Positions 26,973 to 36,200 of a stretch of DNA of 64,000 bases are shown piece by piece. The notes below the pieces were generated by a model. That model did no database searches. It was not told where the DNA came from and worked only from the letters and a program-made list of their open reading frames with translations. Where the stretch lies: contig JACDOF010000001.1 of the NCBI GenBank assembly GCA_017656235.1, forward strand, positions 806,001 through 870,000. The letters are read 5' to 3'. The stretch's first letter is position 1. The number at the start of each line of letters is the position of its first letter. A program made the translations under genes and the position numbers. Source of the stretch: Brevibacillus sp. GTDB lineage: Bacteria; Bacillota; Bacilli; Brevibacillales; Brevibacillaceae.

Positions 26973-27959
26973 CTAACCATGGAGCAGCCAGCAGAGCAGG
27001 ATTCCGCTCGCCGCAAACAAAGCCGTCGTCGCGTAAAGCAAACGAATCGCGTAAAGAATATGGCGGGGGTTCAGCACGTGTATGGGCTCGCCGAGGAGGG
27101 CCCGGCGGGAAGCGATCCCCTGGTAGAAGTTGGTGCCGCCCAACTGAACCCCAAGAGCTCCCGCCACTGCCGCTTCAGCCCAACCGCTGTTGGGACTGGG
27201 ATGCTTGCCGGCGTCACGCCATCCCATCTTCCAGGCGCCCGCTGCATCGAAGCGCAGTCCCCATGCAGCGGCCAACAGCACCAAAAAGGTAAGTCGGGCG
27301 GGCAGCCAGTTTAGGAGATCGTCAAGCCTGGCAGAGGCCCAACCAAGGTCGCGAAAGCGTTCATTTTTGTATCCGATCATGGAATCCAGCGTATTGACGG
27401 CACGGTAAACAAAAGCGAGTGGTGCTCCGCCAATCAGCGCAAACAACATGGGCGAAGTGACGGCATCAACAATGTTTTCTGCAACCGTCTCCACCGCACC
27501 GCGTGTCACTTCCCGTTCGTCCAAATCGGCAGTGTCGCGTCCTACGACCTTGGACAGCTCCTTGCGCGCGCCGGTCAGATCACCTGCCGCCAACCGGCGC
27601 CATACTGCCTTTCCGGCATCGGCCAATCCTTTCGCTGCCATTGTTGTCGCGATCAATATCGTCTCCACGATGGCAGCCAGCAGGCTGTCTACTGCAGCAG
27701 CCGCCTGGATCAGGAGCCAGGCAAACAGAAAAGAAGCCCCTCCAACCACCAGCGGAAACAGCAGCCCCAACAATCGACCGACAAGCGTTCGACAGCCGGC
27801 AGCATCCGACAGCCTCTGGTACAACGGCCGTACCAACCGCTCCACCCACGAGGTCAGCTTGCCCATGCCGATGACCGGATGAGGCAGCCAGCGAGGATCG
27901 CCGAAGATCAGATCGAGCACGTACGCAATTCCTACCTGAAGCGCCAGCAGCAGGCTCAT
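26973..27959 (-). CDS. cbiB: Adenosylcobinamide-phosphate synthase
   Basis: A 328-residue integral membrane enzyme that joins adenosylcobyric acid to (R)-1-amino-2-propanol (phosphate). Typical segments are AYVLDLIFGDPRWLPHPVIGMGKL near the start, the arginine/aspartate-rich loop GRDTADLDEREVTRGAVETVAENIVDAVTSPMLFALIGGAPLAFVYRAVNTLDSMIGYKNERF, and HPSPNSGWAEAAVAGALGVQLGGTNFYQG. It is the last gene of the cobalamin operon and overlaps cbiZ by 4 nt. Confidence 0.95.
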   Translation of the reverse strand: MSLLLALQVGIAYVLDLIFGDPRWLPHPVIGMGKLTSWVERLVRPLYQRLSDAAGCRTLVGRLLGLLFPLVVGGASFLFAWLLIQAAAAVDSLLAAIVETILIATTMAAKGLADAGKAVWRRLAAGDLTGARKELSKVVGRDTADLDEREVTRGAVETVAENIVDAVTSPMLFALIGGAPLAFVYRAVNTLDSMIGYKNERFRDLGWASARLDDLLNWLPARLTFLVLLAAAWGLRFDAAGAWKMGWRDAGKHPSPNSGWAEAAVAGALGVQLGGTNFYQGIASRRALLGEPIHVLNPRHILYAIRLLYATTALFAASGILLCWLLHG

Positions 27960-28672
27960 CCCTCATCCCCTCGCTGTTCTTGACACCCCGTCCTTTCCTT
28001 CAGCACTGCCGCCAATGTGGCCGTGTAAACCGCTTTCGCCAGGGCATCGCCCAGTGCCGTCGCCGTCCCGGCGTACAGGTGAGTCACCGCATCGGGGCGG
28101 GTGGGATGAGATGCGATCACCACTACATCCGTCGAGGTACCGGTAGCAGGGAGTCCCGATTCGTCCAGGACACCCGCTTCCTGCAGGGCAGCCGTCTTTG
28201 CTTCCGTCGCCGTTACAATCGCGTTCAGCATCGCGCCGTCTGTCAGATTCGCATCCAACATCACAATTGTATTAATGGTACCGGCGCGATATGCCGGATA
28301 CGTTCGCAAAGCGCGGCCAGCTCGAACGGCATTGCCGACACCGGCAGTGACAACCGCACAAAGCCGGAACTGATCTCCTTCCTGATAAGCTGCCGCTGCC
28401 CCTTCCATCCGCGCAGCCGTTAGCAGGCCGACCGTCACAGCCGGATCCTGGCCCAATGCGGTGATGGCACGCATGATGTCGGCGGCGGGGTCAGCGGAAC
28501 CGTAATCCATGCCAACCCGTTGGTTCAAGATACCTGACGCCTGACAAAATCCACCGTTCCACAGAGCGTTGGAGCAGGCACGAAAAGGGATCCGAGTGTT
28601 TAGAAACATCCGTTCGCGATCGAGTGACACGTTCCACTCCGGCATCCGCCTCAGCTCAGGTAAACAATCCAT
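27956..28672 (-). CDS. cbiZ: Adenosylcobinamide amidohydrolase
   Basis: An enzyme that cleaves the aminopropanol arm from salvaged adenosylcobinamide to give adenosylcobyric acid, which CbiB then re-extends. It is known from archaea and some bacteria. Visible features are PFRACSNALWNGGFCQASGILNQRVGMDYG, TVGLLTAARMEGAA, VTAGVGNAVRAG, GTINTIVMLDANLTDGAMLNAIVTATEAKTAAL and TSTDVVVIASHP. I use the ATG at 28672 (238 residues) so that it overlaps the end of cobC by only 17 nt; longer starts at 28699 or 28753 are possible. Its presence implies salvage of cobinamides made by other organisms. Confidence 0.9.
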   Translation of the reverse strand: MDCLPELRRMPEWNVSLDRERMFLNTRIPFRACSNALWNGGFCQASGILNQRVGMDYGSADPAADIMRAITALGQDPAVTVGLLTAARMEGAAAAYQEGDQFRLCAVVTAGVGNAVRAGRALRTYPAYRAGTINTIVMLDANLTDGAMLNAIVTATEAKTAALQEAGVLDESGLPATGTSTDVVVIASHPTRPDAVTHLYAGTATALGDALAKAVYTATLAAVLKERTGCQEQRGDEG

Positions 28673-29255
28673 CTCGCCACATCCCTTGATGTACATCATA
28701 CTCGCAGCATACCATGCCCCCGTGTGCCAGCGGTTGGGAAAACAACGCGGCACGGTCCTGTTTCAGATACAGCGCCTGAAACAGGGAGATTACCCCTCCG
28801 TGGGTGACCGCCACAATCGTATCCTGGCACGCATGGCACTGCCGCACCTGCTGCAAAAAACGATCAAGCCGACGTTGCAGATCTTCGACCGTTTCTCCAT
28901 CGGGGGGGCCATTGCGCCAGGGATCGTCATAAAAGCGACGAATCTCCTGATCCCCCCCTGCTGCAATGCCCGAATAGGATTTCCCTTCCCACCTGCCGAA
29001 CGACAATTCCCGCAGATCGGAGGACTGGCGTACAACAAGCTGTTGATGATAGCGGCAGATCGCTTCGGCCGTCTCGACTGAACGGCTAAGATCACTGCTG
29101 TAGACGGCCGCAATGGGCAGGTGCCGCAATACCGCTGCCACCCGCTCTGCCTGCTCTCTCCCCGCTTCACTTAACGGAACATCCAGATGACCGATGTATT
29201 GCTTCTGTTGGTTGGCGTGGGTTACACCGTGGCGGACCCAGATCAGCTTCGTCAC
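28656..29255 (-). CDS. cobC: Histidine phosphatase, probable alpha-ribazole phosphatase
   Basis: A 199-residue phosphoglycerate-mutase-like phosphatase. The catalytic RHG motif is in LIWVRHGVTHANQQ. Further signatures are YIGHLDVPLSEAGREQA, YSSDLSRSVETAEAI, LRELSFGRWEGKSY and the second His in VAVTHGGVISLFQALYL. Its place between cobU and cbiZ points to alpha-ribazole-5'-phosphate (or cobalamin-5'-phosphate) dephosphorylation. The GTG at 29255 lies directly behind the cobU stop, preceded by AAAGGGGAACGGTGAG. Confidence 0.88.
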   Translation of the reverse strand: MTKLIWVRHGVTHANQQKQYIGHLDVPLSEAGREQAERVAAVLRHLPIAAVYSSDLSRSVETAEAICRYHQQLVVRQSSDLRELSFGRWEGKSYSGIAAGGDQEIRRFYDDPWRNGPPDGETVEDLQRRLDRFLQQVRQCHACQDTIVAVTHGGVISLFQALYLKQDRAALFSQPLAHGGMVCCEYDVHQGMWRDGLFT

Positions 29256-29256
29256 C

Positions 29257-29808
29257 TCACCGTTCCCCTTTCAGTTGGAGCGGCAGCCCGGCCGCCACCA
29301 GAAACACTTCATCGGCAGCCTCCGCCACCGTTTGATTGGCTTGTCCGACCACATCCTGAAAAGCCCTGCCCAGCGGAGTCGCAGCCACTCCTCCCAGTCC
29401 AACTTCATCGCTTACCAGAATCCAGCATTGGTCGTCTTGCTGACAGGCGTACCCCAAAAGGAAATCCACTTGCTCCATCAACTCCTGCTGAACGTCCGCA
29501 GAGTGCCATTCTCCATCCGGGTAAGCAAGCAGGAGATTGGCCAACCACCCGGACAGCGTATCCACCAGAACCACCTGACATTTCGGATAAACGGAAATAG
29601 CAGCAGGCAGCGCCACCGGTTCTTCACAGGTCTTCCATTGGTTGGGGCGGCGCAGTTTGTGTTGGGCAATCCGCTGCTCCATCTCCCGGTCCGTACTGCG
29701 CCCTGTGGCCACGTACAGCACCGAGTCACCACCCCGACGCCGAGCCAATTCTTCCGCATATGCACTCTTGCCCGAGCGGATTCCACCCAATACCAGCACG
29801 ATACTCAC
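29257..29808 (-). CDS. cobU: Adenosylcobinamide kinase / guanylyltransferase
   Basis: A 183-residue bifunctional enzyme that phosphorylates adenosylcobinamide and attaches GMP. The P-loop GGIRSGKS is at residues 8-15, YVATGRSTDREMEQRIAQH carries the GMP-accepting His region, and LVDTLSGWLANLL and SDEVGLGGVAATPLGRAFQDVVGQANQTVA complete the family. The GTG at 29808 follows AAGGAGGTAGGC and overlaps the cobD stop by 4 nt (GTGA). Confidence 0.95.
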   Translation of the reverse strand: MSIVLVLGGIRSGKSAYAEELARRRGGDSVLYVATGRSTDREMEQRIAQHKLRRPNQWKTCEEPVALPAAISVYPKCQVVLVDTLSGWLANLLLAYPDGEWHSADVQQELMEQVDFLLGYACQQDDQCWILVSDEVGLGGVAATPLGRAFQDVVGQANQTVAEAADEVFLVAAGLPLQLKGER

Positions 29809-30929
29809 ACGCCTACCTCCTTTTCACCGCGGCACTCCGCGATGGCCGCTTTCAGGCTGTCCAGCATGCGCCGATTCTCGTCAGCTTTCTTGACAGCCAC
29901 GCGGACATACCCTTCACCCAATCCGGGGTACATGCTGCAATTGCGGATTAGAATCCCCCTTTTGGCCATCCGTTCCTGCAGTTGCAGACTGGCAATTCCG
30001 TCTATATACAGCAGCAGATAATTGGCGAGACCCGGGAAGACACGAATACCCGGCCAATTGGCAACCTCGGAAATGATCCGCTCCCGCTCCCGTTGGACAA
30101 GTGATTGTGTCTGTCGGACAAAATCTTCGTGCCGAAGCAGCCACTCACCGGCAGACTGCGCCAAACCATTCACGCTCCAGGGAATTTGACGTGCCTGCAT
30201 CCGCGCGATTACCCCCGCCTGTCCGATTGCGTAGCCCAACCGCAAACCGGGGATGGCATACATCTTGGTCATGGAGCGAAACAAGAGCAGATGCGGCAGT
30301 CGCGCCAGATCAGTGAGCAGCGATTGGTCATCCCCATCGGGTAAAAAGTCAAGGAAGGCTTCGTCCATGCACAAATAGACGTTTTGCCGCTCGCAATACT
30401 GGGCTATCTGCAACAGTTCGTCGCGATCCAGCAGATTGCCGACCGGGTTGTTGGGGTGGCCGAGAAACAGCAGATCAACCCGCTTGATCAAGGAAAAAAG
30501 CTCTGCTGCGGCAGGCAAAAACATCTGCTCCGCCTGGGTGGTATGTGTGATGACTTGACAGCCAGCCTTTCGCGCAGCCGATTCATACTCCGAAAAACAG
30601 GGATTGACCACGCCCACTCGGCCAGCCCCCAAGCTGTCGCAAGCAAGCTGGATGCACTCGGCTGCACCGTTTCCCACCAGAATCTGCTCCGGTTTCACGT
30701 CCAGTTTCCTGGCAATCGCACCGCGCAGACGGCGGCATCCCGGGTCGGGGTAGCGAACGATGTGGGGCATTGCATGCTGCAGATGCTCAAACAGACCAGG
30801 CGGCGGACCCAGCGGATTGATATTCGCACTAAAATCCAGCAGCTCGTCCTGGTTCGTTCCAAACAGATCCGCAGCCGTCCAGATGTCTCCCCCGTGTCCG
30901 TACCGTTCCAGCCACTTCAACAGAACCAC
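29805..30929 (-). CDS. cobD: L-threonine-O-3-phosphate decarboxylase
   Basis: A 374-residue PLP enzyme of the HisC-like aminotransferase fold that makes (R)-1-amino-2-propanol phosphate for the nucleotide loop. It begins with YGHGGD and LLDFSANINPLGPP, has VGNGAAECIQLA and FLGHPNNPVGNLLDRDEL, and the PLP lysine is in RSMTKMYAIPGLRLGYAIG. A GTG at 30929 is used; a TTG 9 nt further in has better spacing from GGGCGGG and may be the real start. It lies 36 bp after cobT. Confidence 0.93.
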   Translation of the reverse strand: MVLLKWLERYGHGGDIWTAADLFGTNQDELLDFSANINPLGPPPGLFEHLQHAMPHIVRYPDPGCRRLRGAIARKLDVKPEQILVGNGAAECIQLACDSLGAGRVGVVNPCFSEYESAARKAGCQVITHTTQAEQMFLPAAAELFSLIKRVDLLFLGHPNNPVGNLLDRDELLQIAQYCERQNVYLCMDEAFLDFLPDGDDQSLLTDLARLPHLLLFRSMTKMYAIPGLRLGYAIGQAGVIARMQARQIPWSVNGLAQSAGEWLLRHEDFVRQTQSLVQRERERIISEVANWPGIRVFPGLANYLLLYIDGIASLQLQERMAKRGILIRNCSMYPGLGEGYVRVAVKKADENRRMLDSLKAAIAECRGEKEVGV

Positions 30930-30965
30930 CCGCCCTTTTCTACTTTCTGACGTTTTTGAAAATGA

Positions 30966-32036
30966 TCACTCAACTACCGGATCGGGCAATCCCAGATCGG
31001 CAAAGGTCGCCATCTCGTCCAGGATACGGCACGCCGCCTCCAGTATGGGCATGGCCAGGGCGGCTCCTGTGCCTTCCCCCAACCTCATCCCCAAGTGAAG
31101 AAAGGGAACCAGACCCAATTCTTTTAAGAGAAGCGCATGTGCCGGTTCCGCCGACAGGTGCGAAGCAAACAAATACCGGGTCGTGAGCGGTTGCAGGCGG
31201 TTGGCAACCAGTGCGGCTGCAGCCGTAATCACTCCATCCACCAACACCGGACAGCGATTGGCGGCGGCCCCGATGATCACCCCGGCCAGGGCCGCGATTT
31301 CCAGCCCGCCCACCTTGGCTGCCACATCTACCGGGTCTGACGGATCGGGTTGGTGGGTTTGAATCGCTTCCGCAATCACCTGCTTTTTCCGCTCCAGTCC
31401 GGCGTCATCTACACCTGTTCCCCGCCCAACCAGCGCGTCGAGCGATGCGTCATTCAGCCAGACTCTGGCAATTGCCGCGCTGGCCGTGGTGTTGCCAATG
31501 CCCATTTCCCCCAATGCCAACAGTGTGCTGCCCTCACCGACCAACCGTTCTGCCGTATCGATTCCGACCAGGATGGCCTGAAGCGCTTCATCGCGGCTCA
31601 TCGCCGGTTCCTTTGCCATGTTGGCAGTGCCGCTCCGCACCTTCTGGTTCCGGACGACTGGAGGCAGTTCATCGCAGCAGCTTCCCACGTCAACCACAAC
31701 CACGTCTGCGCCGACCTGTCTCGCCAAGACGTTGATCGCCGCTTTACCAGCCGCAAAGTTATGAATCATCAACCCGGTAACGGCCTGCGGGAAGGCACTT
31801 ACACCTTCCGCTGCAACACCGTGATCGGCGCACATCACCACCACATGTTTACGGCCCAGGCGAGGCCTGTGCTGCCCCGTTATCCCAGCCAGACGGATGG
31901 CGATTTCCTCCAACTGCGCCAGACTGCCGGGCGGTTTGGTCAATGTATTGAGCCGCTTTCTCGCCGCTTCCTGTGCAGTCTGGTCCCGCTCGCAGACACG
32001 CTGCAGCCAATCGTTCAATACCTTTTGTCGTTCCAT
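30966..32036 (-). CDS. cobT: Nicotinate-nucleotide:dimethylbenzimidazole phosphoribosyltransferase
   Basis: A 356-residue enzyme that makes alpha-ribazole phosphate from NaMN and the lower-ligand base. Typical segments are LTKPPGSLAQLEEIAIRLAGI, VMCADHGVAAEGVSAFPQAVT, GEMGIGNTTASAAIA, GRGTGVDDAGLERKK, ALAGVIIGAAANRCPVLVDGVI and the C-terminal LHLGMRLGEGTGAALAMPIL with the catalytic Glu. It is the first gene after the B12 riboswitch. The ATG at 32036 follows GGAGGGGG. Confidence 0.96.
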   Translation of the reverse strand: MERQKVLNDWLQRVCERDQTAQEAARKRLNTLTKPPGSLAQLEEIAIRLAGITGQHRPRLGRKHVVVMCADHGVAAEGVSAFPQAVTGLMIHNFAAGKAAINVLARQVGADVVVVDVGSCCDELPPVVRNQKVRSGTANMAKEPAMSRDEALQAILVGIDTAERLVGEGSTLLALGEMGIGNTTASAAIARVWLNDASLDALVGRGTGVDDAGLERKKQVIAEAIQTHQPDPSDPVDVAAKVGGLEIAALAGVIIGAAANRCPVLVDGVITAAAALVANRLQPLTTRYLFASHLSAEPAHALLLKELGLVPFLHLGMRLGEGTGAALAMPILEAACRILDEMATFADLGLPDPVVE

Positions 32037-32051
32037 CGTGATCCCCCTCCA

Positions 32052-32088
32052 ATAAAAAATGCTCCATCGCGCAAATAGCTGATGGAGC
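32052..32088 (-). terminator. Riboswitch-controlled terminator before cobT
   Basis: On the minus strand GGCTCCATC and GATGGAGC form a stem followed by ATTTTTT, between the B12 riboswitch and the cobT ribosome site. This fits a transcription-terminating expression platform. Confidence 0.85.
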
Positions 32089-32164
32089 CAGTCAGATGTC
32101 GAATGATGGCAAAAACAAAGAAGCCTTGGCTTGCCGATACCAAGAGTGACATCCTATGCCAGCG

Positions 32165-32350
32165 CGAACGTCTCCTCCGACCGCAGGCAGGTCTCCTGGC
32201 TCCCGGATCATCGCCGTGCATGCAGCATGCTGCTGCCTTCCCAGTCAAACGACCAGTGGCAGCAGCGGGCTATCCGGATACAGTGGCGGGCCCCGCGTGT
32301 TTTCTTCCCTATTCTCCACAAGGGTGTGGCACCTGCGGCACGTATGTAAA
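32165..32350 (-). promoter_or_regulatory. Cobalamin (AdoCbl) riboswitch
   Basis: Read on the minus strand, the leader carries the B12-riboswitch landmarks in order: GGTGCC near 32335, AATAGGGAA, GCCACTG, GGGAAGGC, GATGATCCGGGAGCC, and the B12 box AGCCAGGAGACCTGCC at about 32186-32201. Adenosylcobalamin binding should favour the downstream terminator and shut off the cob operon. The outer ends are approximate. Confidence 0.93.
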
Positions 32351-32450
32351 TTGTTGTCTGTACCTACAGTATCACATGCTGCAGCGGATGAGAAGAAAAA
32401 CCTGCCTGCCAATCGCGGCAGACAGGTTGAATGAGACAGCCGGACGAGAG

Positions 32451-32900
32451 CTATTCATGCAGCAGCTGCACAATGGCGGTTGCCGAATCAGATGCCTGCA
32501 ATTGCTGTCGAAACTCATCGTGCATCAGCTTGCGTGACAAAGCAGCCAAAATCTGCAGGTGCTCATTTCCTGCCTGGTGTTCCGGTACGGCAATCATAAA
32601 CACCAGCGAGACAGGTTGACCATCCAGGGAATCCCACTCAATTGGTTCACGCAGCCGGGCAAACGCCAAACCCGGACGTTTCACCCCGGACGATTTGCCA
32701 TGGGGAATGGCGACACCGAAACCAATTCCGGTGGAACCAGCTGCCTCCCGTTCCTCCACCGCCTGTACGTAAGCGGGTAAATCGGTGATGCATCCTGCTT
32801 GCAAAAGCCGTTCTGCCATCCTGCCAATGCAGTCCTTTTTGTCGACTGCCGCCAGTGACAGCAGGATGGTTTCATCCTTGATCAGCGATGAGACGTCCAT
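32451..32900 (-). CDS. Fructose-type PTS EIIA protein
   Basis: A 149-residue stand-alone EIIA of the mannitol/fructose class. The phosphorylatable His is in GFGVAIPHGKSSGVKRPGLAFARL, and LVFMIAVPEHQAGNEHLQILAALSR is the family signature. It lies 35 bp after the EIIBC gene and is the last gene of the fru operon. In B. subtilis the IIA domain is fused to IIBC; here it is a separate chain, restoring the same phosphorelay (HPr to IIA to IIB). Confidence 0.93.
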   Translation of the reverse strand: MDVSSLIKDETILLSLAAVDKKDCIGRMAERLLQAGCITDLPAYVQAVEEREAAGSTGIGFGVAIPHGKSSGVKRPGLAFARLREPIEWDSLDGQPVSLVFMIAVPEHQAGNEHLQILAALSRKLMHDEFRQQLQASDSATAIVQLLHE

Positions 32901-32935
32901 CTGTTGCTATACCTCCAGTGTTTAACGTGTTGTGG

Positions 32936-34300
32936 TCATGACTTTTTCTTCAGCAGATTTACCAGCAGAGCGGTGATTACGGTCCCGATGGCTATCGCCA
33001 GCGCATAAAGCAGGACATTGCTTACGGCATGGGGTATGGCCAGGACAAAGATACCGCCATGCGGCGCACGCAGTGCGGCACCAAAAAGCATGGACAGCGC
33101 TCCGGTTACAGCCGAACCCACCATAATGGAGGGGATCACCCGGATCGGGTCAGCGGCGGCAAACGGTATCGCTCCTTCCGTAATAAAGGAGATACCGAGG
33201 ACACCTGCCGCTTTACCTGCTTCCCGCTCTTCCGCCGTATACTTTCTGGGTGCCAGCAAGGTGGCCAACCACAGCCCCAGCGGGGGTGTCATTCCGGCAG
33301 CCATTACGGCAGCCATCGGTTCAAAAATGTTGCTGGCCAAAAGACCGGTCGCAAACGTGTAGGCTGCCTTGTTGACAGGTCCGCCCATGTCAAAAGCCAT
33401 CATCGCACCAAGCAGCAGTCCCAGCAGCATGGCGTTGGTTCCGCTGAGACCGGTCAGCCAAGCGGTCATTCCGTCCATGACTGCCTTGACCGGCGATCCG
33501 ATCACATAAATCATCAGCAATCCGACGACAAGCGTAGCCAAGAACGGAATGATCAGCACCGGCTTCAGCCCCTCCAGGTTCCGCGGCAGGCGAATCGCAT
33601 CCCGTAGAAATCTGGCGATATACCCTGCAAGAAAACCTGCCAGGATGCCGCCAAGAAAACCTGCACCGGTGCTGGATGCCAGCATTCCGCCTACCAAACC
33701 GGGAGCGAGCCCTGGCTTGTCGGCAATGGAATAGGCGATATAGCCGGCGAGGACAGGGACCATCAGGGCAAAGGCAGAGGAACCGCCGATTTGCATCAGC
33801 GCGGCTGCCAAGCTCCCTTCTTCCTTGAATGCTTCGATCCCAAACAGGAACGAGAGCGCGATAATCAACCCGCCGGCGACAACCAGCGGAATCATGAACG
33901 AAACTCCGTTCATCAAGTGTTTGTACGGACCGGACTGCCGGGCTTTGCGCTCCGTTTTGGCCTTTTCCACCTGACTGATGTAGTCGCTTTCGCTCGCCTG
34001 CTGCGCCAGCGCCTGGTCGATCAGCTTGGGAGCATCCTTGATCGCTTCGGCCAGGGATGCTTTAATCACCGGTTTCCCTTGGAAACGGGCCTCGTCCACA
34101 TCTGTGGCGGCTGCGATGATGATGGCGTGTGCCGCGCCAATCTCTTCTTCGGTCAACTCATTTTCCACCCCTACAGCGCCGCGGGTCTCCACCTTTAACG
34201 GAACTTGTTTGTCTTGTGCCGCTTTCTGCAGGGCTTCTGCAGCCATGTAGGTATGAGCGATACCTGTAGGGCAAGCGGTGACAGCCAACAATTTTTTCAT
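32936..34300 (-). CDS. fruA: Fructose-specific PTS EIIBC
   Basis: A 454-residue transporter importing fructose as fructose-1-phosphate. The IIB domain (about 1-100) has the phosphorylated Cys10 in [16 protein letters not shown]. The IIC domain begins about residue 120 ([27 protein letters not shown]) and has many membrane segments, with [27 protein letters not shown] and [22 protein letters not shown] start at the ATG at 34300; the ORF extends further upstream but that part is out of family. It overlaps the fruK stop by 4 nt. Confidence 0.95.
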   Translation of the reverse strand: MKKLLAVTACPTGIAHTYMAAEALQKAAQDKQVPLKVETRGAVGVENELTEEEIGAAHAIIIAAATDVDEARFQGKPVIKASLAEAIKDAPKLIDQALAQQASESDYISQVEKAKTERKARQSGPYKHLMNGVSFMIPLVVAGGLIIALSFLFGIEAFKEEGSLAAALMQIGGSSAFALMVPVLAGYIAYSIADKPGLAPGLVGGMLASSTGAGFLGGILAGFLAGYIARFLRDAIRLPRNLEGLKPVLIIPFLATLVVGLLMIYVIGSPVKAVMDGMTAWLTGLSGTNAMLLGLLLGAMMAFDMGGPVNKAAYTFATGLLASNIFEPMAAVMAAGMTPPLGLWLATLLAPRKYTAEEREAGKAAGVLGISFITEGAIPFAAADPIRVIPSIMVGSAVTGALSMLFGAALRAPHGGIFVLAIPHAVSNVLLYALAIAIGTVITALLVNLLKKKS

Positions 34301-35253
34301 TCTTCTTTCCCCTCCTCTAGTTTGGTGGCTTCCACTCGGGACAAGTACCTCTCCACTTCCGCGAGAGTACACACCTGTGTCCCCGGCTTTTCCGCGGTTA
34401 CGGTTCCCGCCGTGGTGGCCCACTCAATTGTCTCTTGCAAGGATTTATTATGAATAAGGCAGTAAGCCAGGGCCGCTACCATCGAATCGCCCGCGCCCAC
34501 CGTAGACAGCGGAATGATTGGAAACGGTTTCGCGTAGTAGATCTCGTCCTGGTTTACCGCGACTGCTCCCTTGCTGCCTAGCGATACGAGCGCAAGCCGG
34601 ACACCTTGACTGATCAGCTCCTCTCCCGCAGCGACAACAGCTTGCAGCGATTCCAGCTTGCGGCCGGTCAGGCATTCCAGTTCGTGCAGGTTGGGCTTGA
34701 CCGCAAACGGCTTCGCCTTGATTCCCTCTCGCAGCGCTGTTCCATCGGCGTCAAGAATGGTTTTGACCCCATAGCGGCGGGCCAATTCTACATACTCGCG
34801 GTAAAGCCAGTCAGGCGCGCCTTGCGGCAGACTTCCGCCGATGACCAGAATCTCCGCATCAGCCAGCAGGCTCTCCAGTTTTTGCTTCAGTCCGGCCAGA
34901 TCGGAATCGCTTACGTTAAAGCCGGGTTCGTTGATTTCAGTCGTCAGTTTGCTCACGTCGTCATACACTTTCAGGTTGGTCCGCAGCTCACCGGGCAGCT
35001 CACAGAAATCGGCGCTGATGTTCAGCTCCTGCAGTCGGGTGAGCAATTGCCTGCCCTGGAGACCGGCGATAAAGCCGGTCGCCTTGACGGGAACGGCAAA
35101 CTGGCGAAGAACCTTTGCCACGTTGATTCCTTTTCCGCCCGGATCGGTCCGCGCCTCCTGCACCCGATTCAGCCCGCCGATTTGAAACTGACGTACCGTT
35201 ACGGTTTTGTCCAGTGCCGGATTTAGGGTCACGGTCACAACTGTTGAACGCAT
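34297..35253 (-). CDS. fruK: 1-phosphofructokinase
   Basis: A 318-residue PfkB-family kinase forming fructose-1,6-bisphosphate. It begins [28 protein letters not shown], has the first PfkB signature region [32 protein letters not shown], and the catalytic [14 protein letters not shown] near residue 255. The start is the ATG at 35253, 4 bp after the fruR stop. It is part of the fruR-fruK-fruA operon. Confidence 0.95.
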   Translation of the reverse strand: MRSTVVTVTLNPALDKTVTVRQFQIGGLNRVQEARTDPGGKGINVAKVLRQFAVPVKATGFIAGLQGRQLLTRLQELNISADFCELPGELRTNLKVYDDVSKLTTEINEPGFNVSDSDLAGLKQKLESLLADAEILVIGGSLPQGAPDWLYREYVELARRYGVKTILDADGTALREGIKAKPFAVKPNLHELECLTGRKLESLQAVVAAGEELISQGVRLALVSLGSKGAVAVNQDEIYYAKPFPIIPLSTVGAGDSMVAALAYCLIHNKSLQETIEWATTAGTVTAEKPGTQVCTLAEVERYLSRVEATKLEEGKEE

Positions 35254-35257
35254 GCTG

Positions 35258-36037
35258 TTACTCCTCCCTCGGGTGAACCACAAACACATCCATGCCCGTT
35301 TTCTCCAGTTCCTCGATCGCGGAGAGCGGTGCTCCATCGTCGATGATGCATTTGTCAATCTCTTCAAGATCAGCCACCTTGGCAAACGCCACTTTCCCCA
35401 GTTTGCTGTGATCCGTTAACAAAATCACCTCTTTGGCAATCCTTATCATCTGTTTCTTGGTCTTAGCCTCCACCAAATTGGGGGTGGTCAAACCATCTGT
35501 TAGGTCAAGTCCATTGGTTGCGATAAAAGCCTTGTCCACTCGTACCATCGCGAACGACTGATCGGCAATGGGGCCGACCAGGGCGAGTGTCTCCTTGCGC
35601 AGCGTCCCGCCGGTAAGAATCAGGTCGATGCCCGGATGGTGCTGCAGTTCGTGTGCAAATATCAGGGAGTTGGTTACGACCGTCAATCGTGAAAACGCTT
35701 TTAATTCTTTTACCAAAAACATCGTCGTGGTACCGGAGTCAAGCAGGATGGTATCCCCTTCTTCGATAAACGAGGCTGCCTTTCGGGCGATTGCTTCTTT
35801 CTCACGCCGATACGCCTCCTCTTTTTCGCCAAATGTGGGTTCAAAGGTGACGCTTTGCAGGGAAACAGCGCCGCCATGCGTCCTTCTAAGCAGTTTTGCT
35901 TCCTCCAGTTCTTTCAAATCACGACGAATGGTCGACTCCGAGACATGAAACGCGAGGCTCAGTTCCTGAACGGATGCGCGTGTTTGCTTGGTGACGTATT
36001 CCACAATTTTTGCCTTTCGTTCTTCTCCATAAATCAC
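35258..36037 (-). CDS. fruR: DeoR-family repressor of the fructose operon
   Basis: A 259-residue DeoR-type regulator. The N-terminal helix-turn-helix (VQELSLAFHVSESTIRRDLKELEEAKLLRRTHGGA) is followed by a sugar-phosphate-binding domain (TILLDSGTTTMFLVKEL, ILTGGTLRKETLALVGP, FIATNGLDLTDGLTTPN). The GTG at 36037 has GGAGAG 7 nt upstream, whereas the ATG at 36073 has none, so I use the former. It leads the fru operon and probably represses it through the tandem repeats upstream, with fructose-1-phosphate as the family-typical inducer. Confidence 0.93.
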   Translation of the reverse strand: MIYGEERKAKIVEYVTKQTRASVQELSLAFHVSESTIRRDLKELEEAKLLRRTHGGAVSLQSVTFEPTFGEKEEAYRREKEAIARKAASFIEEGDTILLDSGTTTMFLVKELKAFSRLTVVTNSLIFAHELQHHPGIDLILTGGTLRKETLALVGPIADQSFAMVRVDKAFIATNGLDLTDGLTTPNLVEAKTKKQMIRIAKEVILLTDHSKLGKVAFAKVADLEEIDKCIIDDGAPLSAIEELEKTGMDVFVVHPREE

Positions 36038-36101
36038 GAGTACTCTCCACCGTCCTGGCGATATTTTGATCATTTTCAGTCATTTTATTATTATTTTTGG
36101 C

Positions 36102-36148
36102 TGTTTATGATTGTTTATGATTATATATGAAAAATTCATTCAAATCAA
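36102..36148 (-). promoter_or_regulatory. fru operon promoter with tandem operator repeats
   Basis: On the minus strand TTGATT (36148-36143) and TATAAT (36125-36120) are 17 bp apart. The 10-mer TGTTTATGAT (plus-strand reading) occurs twice head-to-tail at 36102-36111 and 36112-36121, over the end of the -10 and the start point. TGTTT repeats are typical of DeoR-family sugar repressor sites. Confidence 0.65.
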
Positions 36149-36171
36149 TCCCCAGCTCTTGGGTACAACAC

Positions 36172-36200
36172 GAAAAAACACCTCCCCGTCTCAGGAGGTG
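36172..36200 (-). terminator. Terminator after the small unknown gene
   Basis: On the minus strand CACCTCC and GGAGGTG pair across an 8-nt loop and TTTTTT follows. The stem includes the stop codon of the gene ending at 36191. Confidence 0.85.
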
